Assembly (NCBI GenBank): GCA_903828515.1
Contig: CAIKMD010000006.1
Location: 124,001-188,000 of the forward strand
Reading direction: 5' to 3'
Length of the DNA stretch: 64,000 nt
DNA from: an uncultured Rhodospirillales bacterium
GTDB taxonomy: Bacteria > Pseudomonadota > Alphaproteobacteria > ATCC43930 > CGMCC-115725
In this document: positions 45,118 to 52,847 of the stretch, in pieces
Layout of the letters: each line of letters opens with the position of its first letter
Numbering within the stretch: position 1 is the first letter of the stretch
Notes under the pieces: generated by a model
Told to the model about the DNA's origin: nothing
The model's database searches: none
Seen by the model: only the letters and a program-made list of their open reading frames with translations
Made by a program: the position numbers and the translations under genes

Positions 45118-45531
45118 TTAGTCGTCGGCGAGCGCTTTTTCGCTCGGTTCCTTGAACACCGAGCGCCCGTCCTGACGGACCTTCACCCCCGATGTCGACA
45201 GATCGAACTTGTTGCCGTCGACGTCCTTGACGTAATCCTCGACGTAAGACCGGTCCGAGGGCGGCCTGAAGGGGGCGTGGCCCATCTCCTGAAGCCGCTG
45301 ATAGACGCCCTCTTTCTCTTCCGGCTCGATGGTGACGCCGAAATGATTGAGGCCGGTATGGACATGCAGATTGTCCGCACGCTTCAGCAGCGCGATGTCG
45401 AGATAGCCGTCGGTCAGCCAGACCGAGGCGATGCCGCGCGCCTTGATCTCCATGCCGAACGCCTTGACGTAGAACTCGGCGAGCTTTTCAGGGCTGTCGG
45501 AAAAGAAGGCGAGATGTTTGATCCGGGCCAT
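45118..45531 (-). CDS. VOC (glyoxalase fold) protein
   Basis: A 137-residue VOC-fold protein. Likely metal ligands are His in KHLAFFSD and His in GLNHFGVTI; the usual third Glu is an Asp in NKFDLST, so metal binding may differ from classical glyoxalases. It is the last gene of the ABC/LigB operon, 19 bases after the alpha/beta hydrolase. It may act on a ring-fission product or assist as an isomerase. Less similar in sequence to the VOC protein at 21192 than expected of recent duplicates. Confidence 0.83.
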   Translation of the reverse strand: MARIKHLAFFSDSPEKLAEFYVKAFGMEIKARGIASVWLTDGYLDIALLKRADNLHVHTGLNHFGVTIEPEEKEGVYQRLQEMGHAPFRPPSDRSYVEDYVKDVDGNKFDLSTSGVKVRQDGRSVFKEPSEKALADD

Positions 45532-45550
45532 GGGCGATGTCTCCCTGGGT

Positions 45551-46432
45551 TCAGGTCTTCTTGAGGAAGGGAATGACCATCGTGGTGAGCTGGTCGTAAG
45601 CGTCCCAGGGCACCATGTGCTTGCAGCCTTCGATGATGTTCAGGTTGAGTTGCGGCTGTTGCTTCTTGAACATCTCGGCGCGCTCGCCGGCGCGGGCGCG
45701 GTCCTGGCGTCCGAACAGCAGCATCAGCGGCATCTTCAATTCGCCCAGGCGCTGCCACATCGGCTTCGGGGGATTGGCGGGCGCTTCGGGCTTCGGCGCG
45801 CCGCCGAGGCCTTCCGCCTTGGCGCGGGTGACGAAGGTCTGAAAGTTCTTGCCAATGCTGTGGCTGTGGCGCAGCGCCAACTCGTCGTCGGTGACGAGTT
45901 CGGTGTGAAAGAGATCGGCCTGCATCAGCTTGCGGGTGTCTTCGATGCTCGGCTCGGTCTGTGCCAGTTCCTTGTCGACCCGTGCCTGGACGCCGGCATA
46001 ACGGCCTTCGACGTCGCCTTCGAGCGGCGGCAGCATCGTGCCGGTGCCGAGAATGACGACACGGCTGTAGCGCGCCGGATCTTTCAGCGCGAGCTGCATG
46101 GCGAAACCGCCCGAGCGCGAATGCGCCAGGAGCGCGGCCTGTTTGATGCCGAGCGCGTCCATGAATTTCGGGAGTTGTTCGCGCTGGAAGTTGAGCGACA
46201 GGTCGCTGCCGACTTCGCTGCGGCCATAGCCGGCGAAATCGAAGGCGATGGCGCGGAACCCGGCTTCGGCGAATTGCGGAAGATTGCGCTGGAACACATC
46301 GGCGGAGGAGCCGATCGACGCGCCGTGGGTGAAGAGGACGACCGGGCCGCTGCCCGCTTCGATGTAGCGGATCTTGAGCCCATCGACGGTGACGAACTTG
46401 TCTTCAGCGCGGGTCTTCATGAGCGTGTCCAT
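45551..46432 (-). CDS. Alpha/beta hydrolase with unusual nucleophile elbow
   Basis: A 293-residue alpha/beta hydrolase close in layout to meta-cleavage product hydrolases (MhpC/BphD type): oxyanion strand VVLFTHGASIGS, FDFAGYGRSEV, acid in LFGRQDRAR and His in CKHMVPWDAY. The nucleophile elbow reads LLAHSRSGGF rather than G-x-S-x-G; Ser in AHSRS is the probable nucleophile. It starts behind gaggagg and follows the LigB-type dioxygenase by 76 bases, the expected order for C-C bond hydrolysis after extradiol cleavage. Confidence 0.86.
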   Translation of the reverse strand: MDTLMKTRAEDKFVTVDGLKIRYIEAGSGPVVLFTHGASIGSSADVFQRNLPQFAEAGFRAIAFDFAGYGRSEVGSDLSLNFQREQLPKFMDALGIKQAALLAHSRSGGFAMQLALKDPARYSRVVILGTGTMLPPLEGDVEGRYAGVQARVDKELAQTEPSIEDTRKLMQADLFHTELVTDDELALRHSHSIGKNFQTFVTRAKAEGLGGAPKPEAPANPPKPMWQRLGELKMPLMLLFGRQDRARAGERAEMFKKQQPQLNLNIIEGCKHMVPWDAYDQLTTMVIPFLKKT

Positions 46433-46508
46433 CTCGATCCTCCTCGTTTGCGGTTCCGGTTTCCCTTAGGAATACATCAAACCCGTGGTTTCGTCACGCG
46501 CGGGGCGG

Positions 46509-47408
46509 TCACTCCCAGATCGCAAAGCCCATGGCGCAGCCGACGCCCTTTTCGTTGCGATAACAGGGCACGTAGTCGACCATCCGCGCGCCGCTTTGCA
46601 TCGCGCCCGACGCGATGATCCAGCAGCGGATTTCCGACGTGCCCTCGACCAGAATGTCGGACGGCATCGCGCCGAGATAGGCCGTGTCGTGTGTCTCGAG
46701 GGCCTTGATCACTTCGGCGTCGAGCGCCTCGTCGACGACGGTGTGGCTGAGCCCGCCCGAGGCGAGGATCGCGATGCGCGCGTCGCCGGGCAGCCCGTCG
46801 ATCACACGGCGCAACGCGACGCCCAGTTGCAGGCAACGCTTGGCGGTCGGCGCGGGCGGGTAATAGGTGTTGACCATCAAGGGTATGATCGGAAAACGCT
46901 GATCCGGCATGAGGAATTTCAGGGCGCGACCAAAGGCGTGGCCGAGACCGACTTCCTCGCGTGTCTTGGTCGACCAGGCGGGATCGAAGCCTTCTTCCAT
47001 CAGGCCATGAAGCAGTTTCGACGCGAGATCGGCGGGTACCCGATAGCGCGCCATCTGGTCCTCGGATTTTTCGCCGAGATAATTGAAGTGCAGCGTCGCG
47101 TCGGTTTCGGCGCCGGTATAGACGACGAAGGGCGGCATGTTGTCGTCGAGGATGTTCTCGTGCTGGTCGTCGCCGACCACGATCACCGCATCGGGTGCCC
47201 AGGCATAAAGCTGTTTGCTGAGAACCTTGAACGCCTCGTTGCAGCGATTGGCCTTGGCGATCTTCGCCGCGTCGGTCAGCTCGGCCTTGATGTCGGGTTT
47301 CGGCCTGAACGGTCCCTTGGTTCGCGTCGGCAGGTCTTGCCATTGGAGGGGCGGCATGAGGAGTTGCGGCGCATGCGATGTCGCGAGACCCCCGATGAGA
47401 CGTGCCAT
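46509..47408 (-). CDS. Class III extradiol dioxygenase, LigB-type catalytic subunit
   Basis: A 299-residue ring-cleavage dioxygenase of the protocatechuate 4,5-dioxygenase beta-subunit family. Residues at the expected iron sites are His12 (ATSHAPQ), His83 (GDDQHENI) and Glu259 (GTSEIRCW), and the catalytic His222 in SGGLSHTV. No small LigA subunit is present or fused, as in several standalone members (LigZ, DesZ-type). It would open a catechol-like ring of an aromatic acid using Fe(II) and oxygen. Placed between an ABC permease (14-base gap) and an alpha/beta hydrolase, which links import, cleavage and hydrolysis. Confidence 0.9.
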   Translation of the reverse strand: MARLIGGLATSHAPQLLMPPLQWQDLPTRTKGPFRPKPDIKAELTDAAKIAKANRCNEAFKVLSKQLYAWAPDAVIVVGDDQHENILDDNMPPFVVYTGAETDATLHFNYLGEKSEDQMARYRVPADLASKLLHGLMEEGFDPAWSTKTREEVGLGHAFGRALKFLMPDQRFPIIPLMVNTYYPPAPTAKRCLQLGVALRRVIDGLPGDARIAILASGGLSHTVVDEALDAEVIKALETHDTAYLGAMPSDILVEGTSEIRCWIIASGAMQSGARMVDYVPCYRNEKGVGCAMGFAIWE

Positions 47409-47422
47409 GCGTGTTCCTCCCT

Positions 47423-49162
47423 CTATAAGGTCCGAAAGCCGAAGCGCCGCCCGACCGCGCGCGCCATCATAGCAATACCCCAGGTCAACAGCACGATGAT
47501 GACGCCGACGATTGCCGCGGACTCGTATTGCCCGTCATTCATGTAATCGATCTGCAGCAGCGCCAGGGGCCGGTTGCCACCGGTCACGATCATCACGATA
47601 TTGGCCACGTTACGCGCCGCCGTGTTGAAGATATAGAGCGCGACCGAGATCAGGACCGGCCCGAGGATCGGCACGACGATGCGCCGGAACGTATAGACCC
47701 AGGACGCACCGAGGACGAACGACGCTTCCTCGAGTTCGTAGCCGACCTGCACCATGTTGCTCTTGATGAGCTGAACGCCGGTGGTGACCGCGTTGATCAG
47801 CACGGCGACGATCAGCACGAAGATCGTGCCATAGACCGGCCGGAAAAACGGCACGGTCAGGAACATCCACAGGAGCCCGAGGCTTAATATGACGCCGGGT
47901 AATGTCGCCGGCAGCCAGGTGATGAAGTCGAGCGCGCCGCGTCCGGCATAGCGGGTGCGCACCGAGACATAGGCGACCAGCGCGAACCATGCGACGCCGA
48001 CGATCGCGGCGCCGAGGCCCAGCGTCAGCGTGTTCCACAGCGAGCGCAGCAGCAGATGATCGCCCAATACTTCGCGCCAGTGGTCGGCCGTCCAGACCAC
48101 GGCGAGATTGAAATGCCCGAAAATGTTCATGAACGTACCGAGCACGAGGCTCGCCGTTGGCACGACGGTCACGACCAGGCCCAGCGCAGCGATGGCCATG
48201 AAGATCGGCCAGCGCCAGTGCCGTAGGCGCAACAACCGGTGCTGAAAGCCGCTGCCGATAGTGGCGAAATGCCGGGTCGAGAGCAGACGCTGCTGCCACA
48301 GGATCAGCGGCAGCATGCAGATGAGAACCGCCAAGCCCAGCACCGTCGCTTCGCTGAACAGCGGCGGCGAGGCACGCATCATCTGATACATCTTGGTACT
48401 GAAGACATAGAAATTGGTCGGCGGCCCGAGGATCAGCTCGATCTCGAAGCTTTCGAGCGAGTGGATCAGCGAGATCGCGACGGTGATGAGGATCGCCGGC
48501 ATCAGGATCGGCAGCACGATACGCCGGATGGTGGCGAGCGAACCGCAACCGATGATATGCGATGCTTCCTCCAGCGAGGATTCGATGTTGCGGAAGGCCG
48601 GCACCAGGAAAATATATTTCGCCGAGACCGAGCGCGACGCCATGTGGGCGAAGATGATGCCCCAGAAGGAAAAGATATCGAGCGGCGGCTGGTCGAGGCC
48701 GAACACCGCCATCGCCACCTTGTTGACGATGCCGTAATCGGGATCGAACAGCAGGATCCAGCCGAGCAGCACCGGCACGGCGGGTAGGAAGAACGCCATC
48801 CACATGAAATTATCGATCAGCTTTTTGCCGGGGATGTCGGTGCGCGCGACCAACCAGGCGACCATGATCGCGATCGGCAGCGATATCGTCTCGGTGACGG
48901 CGGTGCGCTCGATGGTGTTGATGATCGCCTGGACCGTGCCGGCCTGGTTCCACGCCGATATCCACGCGGCGATGCCGAATACCTTGGTGCCGTTGGGAGC
49001 CGCGACGATGAAGCTGCCATAGACGATGAGCACCAGCGGATAGAGGACGAACAGTGCCATCGCCAGAAGGACGAGCGTACACGCGCTCCAGCCGAGCCAT
49101 CCCAACGCCGCGCGCGGCCGGTTCGGCTTCGGGGCCGGAAGGGGAAGCTCTATCGCGGCCAT
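47423..49162 (-). CDS. ABC transporter permease, two-domain FbpB/ThiP-like
   Basis: A 579-residue fused permease with two six-span halves. Each half carries an EAA loop for contact with the ATPase: EEASHIIGCGSLATIRRIVLP and EEASFVLGASWVYTFRRIVVP (quoted here in overlapping parts as EEASHIIGCG and EEASFVLGAS). ATG at 49162 overlaps the end of the ATPase gene by 13 bases, so the two are coupled. The family moves ferric ion, thiamine, phosphonates or other small ligands delivered by class II binding proteins such as that at 51752. Confidence 0.9.
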   Translation of the reverse strand: MAAIELPLPAPKPNRPRAALGWLGWSACTLVLLAMALFVLYPLVLIVYGSFIVAAPNGTKVFGIAAWISAWNQAGTVQAIINTIERTAVTETISLPIAIMVAWLVARTDIPGKKLIDNFMWMAFFLPAVPVLLGWILLFDPDYGIVNKVAMAVFGLDQPPLDIFSFWGIIFAHMASRSVSAKYIFLVPAFRNIESSLEEASHIIGCGSLATIRRIVLPILMPAILITVAISLIHSLESFEIELILGPPTNFYVFSTKMYQMMRASPPLFSEATVLGLAVLICMLPLILWQQRLLSTRHFATIGSGFQHRLLRLRHWRWPIFMAIAALGLVVTVVPTASLVLGTFMNIFGHFNLAVVWTADHWREVLGDHLLLRSLWNTLTLGLGAAIVGVAWFALVAYVSVRTRYAGRGALDFITWLPATLPGVILSLGLLWMFLTVPFFRPVYGTIFVLIVAVLINAVTTGVQLIKSNMVQVGYELEEASFVLGASWVYTFRRIVVPILGPVLISVALYIFNTAARNVANIVMIVTGGNRPLALLQIDYMNDGQYESAAIVGVIIVLLTWGIAMMARAVGRRFGFRTL

Positions 49163-50250
49163 AGGGTGACGCTGTCGGCCGGCAGGACGAGGCCGATGCG
49201 CTGGCCTTCGGCATAAGGCGCGCGCCCGTGCAGGCGTGGCAGGAAGGTCCTGATCTCCGTGCCCGCCACATCGATCACGCATTCATAGCGGTCGCCGACG
49301 AAGAGCAGCGCGGTCAGCGTGGCAGCCAGGATATTGGCCCGACCGGCCTGCGATGAATCGGCGACGCCGAGGCTTTCCGGCCGCAAACTCGCGACGGCAT
49401 CGTCGCCGGGTTTGAGCGCGGCGCCCGCCGCAAGCTTGCCGGCGATTCGCGTGCCGTCCGATAATTCGATGGCACCGCCCTCGACCAGCCTGCCGGTCAG
49501 TTGCAGCGATGCGCCGATGAAGTCGCGCACGAAGGTGTTGGCGGGATGCTCGTAGAGCTCGAAGGGCGAGCCCATTTGTTCGATCCGCCCGGCGCGCATC
49601 ACCGCGATGCGATCAGACAGACTCAGGGCTTCGATCTGGTCGTGGGTAACGAGGATCACGGTGACGCCGACGCGGCGTTGCAGCAGCTTCAATTCGAGCC
49701 GCATCTGCTCGCGCAGTTTGACGTCGAGATTGCTGAACGGTTCGTCGAGCAACAGCACGTCCGGCTCGTAGATCAGCGCGCGGGCGAGCGCCACGCGTTG
49801 CTGCTGGCCACCGCTGAGGCTCGGCGCCAACCGGTCGCCCGCGCCCTCGAGCCCGACGAGGCGCAGCATCGCATCGACTTTTGTTGTGATCTCGGCCTTC
49901 GCCACTTTGCGCACCGACAGCGGATAAGCGACGGTGTCGAAGACGCTCAGATGCGGCCAGATCGCGTAGGACTGGAACACCATCCCCATGTTGCGCTTTT
50001 GCGCCGGAACGAAAGCACCTGTCGTCGCCGAGTAGAGCAGGCGTCCGTCGAGCGTGATGTCGCCGCCGTCCGGTTGATCGAGACCGGCGACGAGGCGCAG
50101 CGTCGTCGACTTGCCGCAGCCGCTCGGTCCGAGCAACGAGAAGATTTCGCCGCGCTTGATGTCGATCGAAATCTCGTCGACCGCGCGGAAATTGCCGAAA
50201 TGCCGGCTGACGCGCGACAGTCTCAGGATATCGTCGCCGGCTTGCGTCAA
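49150..50250 (-). CDS. ABC transporter ATP-binding protein (FbpC/PotA type)
   Basis: A 366-residue ATPase. Walker A is GPSGCGKST at 41-49, the signature LSGGQQQRVALARAL, Walker B VLLLDEPFSNLD and the switch His in LVTHDQIEALSL. A C-terminal TOBE region of about 120 residues (TFVRDFIGASLQLTG onward) places it with iron/spermidine/sugar importers. It heads the minus-strand operon that continues with permease, LigB dioxygenase, hydrolase and VOC. The divergent Rieske oxygenase and its binding protein probably share its control region. Confidence 0.92.
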   Translation of the reverse strand: MTQAGDDILRLSRVSRHFGNFRAVDEISIDIKRGEIFSLLGPSGCGKSTTLRLVAGLDQPDGGDITLDGRLLYSATTGAFVPAQKRNMGMVFQSYAIWPHLSVFDTVAYPLSVRKVAKAEITTKVDAMLRLVGLEGAGDRLAPSLSGGQQQRVALARALIYEPDVLLLDEPFSNLDVKLREQMRLELKLLQRRVGVTVILVTHDQIEALSLSDRIAVMRAGRIEQMGSPFELYEHPANTFVRDFIGASLQLTGRLVEGGAIELSDGTRIAGKLAAGAALKPGDDAVASLRPESLGVADSSQAGRANILAATLTALLFVGDRYECVIDVAGTEIRTFLPRLHGRAPYAEGQRIGLVLPADSVTLWPR

Positions 50251-50308
50251 CGTGGTGTTTCCCCGTTATCGGTGGCCCGATGTTCGCCGGCGCAAATGGT
50301 CTGTGCCA

Positions 50309-50337
50309 TTGACAACGGGCTTCTTTGGCCTCTTAAG
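50309..50337 (+). promoter_or_regulatory. Candidate promoter for the Rieske/binding protein/FAD hydroxylase run
   Basis: A perfect TTGACA at 50309-50314 is followed after 17 bases by CTTAAG (three of six consensus positions). Transcription would start near 50345, about 95 bases before the ATG at 50440. Confidence 0.4.
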
Positions 50338-50353
50338 TTTTATCATTGGAATT

Positions 50354-50376
50354 GCGCCAAGTGACTGTCAAGGCGC
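50354..50376. promoter_or_regulatory. Inverted repeats just downstream of the promoter
   Basis: GCGCC (50354-50358) and GGCGC (50372-50376) enclose a second dyad TGAC-t-GTCA (50362-50370). Lying at the likely transcription start, it is a good position for repressor binding or a leader hairpin. Confidence 0.35.
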
Positions 50377-50439
50377 GACAAAAGTGGGCAAAGCCCATCA
50401 CGCACGATGCGCGTGAGACGAGTGCGAGGAGACGGGCCG

Positions 50440-51717
50440 ATGGTCACGCGCGACGAAAATGTTCTGCTCACCGAGACCGGACCGGGCACGCCGGGCGGCA
50501 AGCTCATGCGGCACTATTGGCATCCGATCGCGCTGGCGGGCGACGTACCCGCCGACGGCGCGCCGATGCCCATTCGTCTCTTCGGCGAAGACCTCGTGCT
50601 GTTCCGCGACGAGCAGGGCCGGCTCGGTCTCTTGGGCACACTCTGCCCACATCGTTGCGCCGATCTGTCCTATGGGCGGCTCGAGGATGGCGGCTTGCGC
50701 TGCCTCTACCATGGCTGGTTGTTCGACGTGAATGGGCGCTGCCTCGAGCAGCCGGCCGAACCACCCGAGAGCCCCTACAAGGACGAGATTCGTCACACCG
50801 CTTACAAGGTCGTCGAGAAGATCGGCATGATCTTCGCCTATATGGGCGAGGGCGAAGCGCCGTTGATGCCGGATTACGAATTCTTCTCGGCGACGCCCGA
50901 GCACATTTTCCTGCAGAAGACCTTCATGGAGTGCAACTATCTCCAGTCGCTCGAAGGCGACATCGATCCCTCGCATCTCTCCTATCTGCATCGTCCCGCC
51001 GCGCGCAAGGATTCGCGAAACGTGCCGGGCAGCGCCAAATCGGCGGATCAGTATTATCGCGAGGACGGGCGCCCCAAGCTCGAATGGGAACGCAGCGATT
51101 TCGGTATCCGCATCTATTCGATCCGCGCCGCCGGCGAACAGGGCCGCTATGTCCGCATCACCAATTTCATCATGCCGAACAAAGCGGCGATCATCGGCAA
51201 CGAGGGCCGTGTCGGCGAAGGCTATTCGGTCCACTGGCATGTGCCGATCGACGACGAAAATCACTATCGCTTCGATTTCATCTTCAACCGCGTGCGCCCG
51301 GTCGGGCGCGAACGTTACGAGCACGAGATCGCGCGCGAGATCGTCGATAACCGCTACATCCGCAACAAGGCGAACCGCTACAAGCAGGATCGCGCTTTGA
51401 TGAAAACGTCGAACTTCACCGGCATGGGCGATTACTTCCCGGTTCACGACGCCTTCGCCACCGAGACGCCCGGCCGCATCCACGACCGCAGCCGCGAGCA
51501 TCTCGGCACCTCCGACAATTGCATCGTCGCGGCGCGCCGTCACATCCTTGCCGCGATCGAGGACGTGCAGGCGGGACGCGATCCGGTCCATGTGATCCGC
51601 GATCCGGCGAAAAACGATATGTCGAGTCTGGTGGTGGCGTCCGAGATCGTGCCGCCCGGCTTCGATCATCACGACTTGTGGAAGCTGCGCAGTCGCAAGA
51701 AACAAGCAGCGGAATAG
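50440..51717 (+). CDS. Rieske oxygenase alpha subunit (phthalate/LigX type)
   Basis: A 425-residue terminal oxygenase. Rieske ligands are Cys69/His71 (CPHR) and Cys88/His91 (CLYHGW); the mononuclear iron motif is DPSHLSYLH after NYLQSLEGDI. The C-terminal DRSREHLGTSDN block matches the oxygenase at 21688 and the LigXa/phthalate group. ATG at 50440 is chosen over 50407 because gaggaga lies 10 bases before it. It is followed by a binding protein and an FAD hydroxylase, and faces an importer plus extradiol dioxygenase operon, so it probably performs the first oxidation or O-demethylation of the imported aromatic. Confidence 0.9.
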   Translation: MVTRDENVLLTETGPGTPGGKLMRHYWHPIALAGDVPADGAPMPIRLFGEDLVLFRDEQGRLGLLGTLCPHRCADLSYGRLEDGGLRCLYHGWLFDVNGRCLEQPAEPPESPYKDEIRHTAYKVVEKIGMIFAYMGEGEAPLMPDYEFFSATPEHIFLQKTFMECNYLQSLEGDIDPSHLSYLHRPAARKDSRNVPGSAKSADQYYREDGRPKLEWERSDFGIRIYSIRAAGEQGRYVRITNFIMPNKAAIIGNEGRVGEGYSVHWHVPIDDENHYRFDFIFNRVRPVGRERYEHEIAREIVDNRYIRNKANRYKQDRALMKTSNFTGMGDYFPVHDAFATETPGRIHDRSREHLGTSDNCIVAARRHILAAIEDVQAGRDPVHVIRDPAKNDMSSLVVASEIVPPGFDHHDLWKLRSRKKQAAE

Positions 51718-51741
51718 AACCCGCGCGAGCAGCGCGGGGTT
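51718..51741 (+). repeat. Intergenic hairpin before the binding-protein gene
   Basis: AACCCGCGC (51718-51726) and GCGCGGGGTT (51732-51741) pair around loop gagca with one bulged G. It begins right after the Rieske stop codon and ends 10 bases before the next ATG, close enough to influence ribosome access or transcript stability. No T-run follows. Confidence 0.4.
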
Positions 51742-51751
51742 GGGGGTATCG

Positions 51752-52846
51752 ATGCGTTCACGGAATATCGCGGCAATGCTGGCGCTCGCTTTTTGCGTGT
51801 TCGCGCTGCCGGTTGGCGCGCAAACCGCGGACTGGAAGAAAGATTGGGACGCGACCGTTGCCGCCGCCAACCAGGAAGGCGCGCTGGTCCTGTCGGTGCC
51901 GTCGGGCCGGGCCTGGCGCGACGCGCTGGGTGAATTTCAGACTGCCTATCCGTCGATCAAGGTCGACATGACGCCGGTGGCGAGCCGCGACTTCTGGCCG
52001 CGCATCGTCAAGGAACACGAAGCCGGACAATATCTTTGGGATTTGCGCATCGGCGGCGTCGACGCGCCGTCCTATGGCATGAAGAATCAGGGCGAGTTGG
52101 CGCCGATCCGCCCGTTGATGATCCTGCCCGAGATCACCGACGAGAAAGTCTGGTCGGCGGGGTTCGATGGGCTGTTCCTCGACAAGGAAAAGAAGTTCTT
52201 TCCCGCTTTCGTCGCCTATGAGAGCCAGAGCATCTATTACAACAAGTCGAAATTCCCCGATGGCGGCGCGTCGCTGACGGTGCAGGGCCTGACCGATCCG
52301 AAACTGACCGGTAAGATTTCGATGGCCGATCCGCGCGGCGGCGCCTCGCTCAATACCATGACGGTGATCGACAAGCTCTATGGCGACGAGCCGATCAAGA
52401 CGCTGATGACCGTGCAGAAGCCTGTGATCTCCAACGAGCCGCGTCAGTTGATGGATTGGTTGGCCTCGGGCCGCTATCCGATCTCGTTCGGCCTGCCCAG
52501 CATCACGCTGGTCGAATATGCGCAGCGCGGCGCGCCGGTCGACGACTACAAGAAGGTGCCGGGGCTGCATATCTGGAGCCCCGGCGTCGGCGCCCTGCAA
52601 TTACTGATCAAGTCGCCGCATCCGGCGGCGACCAAGGTTTTCATCAACTGGATTCTGACGCGCGACGTGCAGGCGAAACTGATGCAGGCGGTTCAGCTCA
52701 ACAGCCAACGCAAGGACGTGCCGCCCGGCGATCCCGCGTCGGTGGTGAACTTCGCTGCGATCGAGGATTACACTTGCACCCAGGCCGAATCGCTGGCGCC
52801 TTACGAACAGCGCGTCGTCGCCCTGCTGCGCGGGATTTTGCCATAG
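51752..52846 (+). CDS. ABC solute-binding protein, iron/polyamine-type fold
   Basis: A 364-residue exported protein with a Sec signal cut near VGA-QT at residue 23. DWKKDWDATVAAANQEGALV, GQYLWDLRIGGVDAPS and FINWILTRDVQAKLMQAV parallel the protein at 22953, its clear paralog. The ATG at 51752 is preferred over an upstream TTG. It probably serves the ABC ATPase and permease on the opposite strand (49150, 47423), making a complete importer. One base separates its stop from the FAD hydroxylase start. Confidence 0.87.
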   Translation: MRSRNIAAMLALAFCVFALPVGAQTADWKKDWDATVAAANQEGALVLSVPSGRAWRDALGEFQTAYPSIKVDMTPVASRDFWPRIVKEHEAGQYLWDLRIGGVDAPSYGMKNQGELAPIRPLMILPEITDEKVWSAGFDGLFLDKEKKFFPAFVAYESQSIYYNKSKFPDGGASLTVQGLTDPKLTGKISMADPRGGASLNTMTVIDKLYGDEPIKTLMTVQKPVISNEPRQLMDWLASGRYPISFGLPSITLVEYAQRGAPVDDYKKVPGLHIWSPGVGALQLLIKSPHPAATKVFINWILTRDVQAKLMQAVQLNSQRKDVPPGDPASVVNFAAIEDYTCTQAESLAPYEQRVVALLRGILP

Positions 52847-52847
52847 C

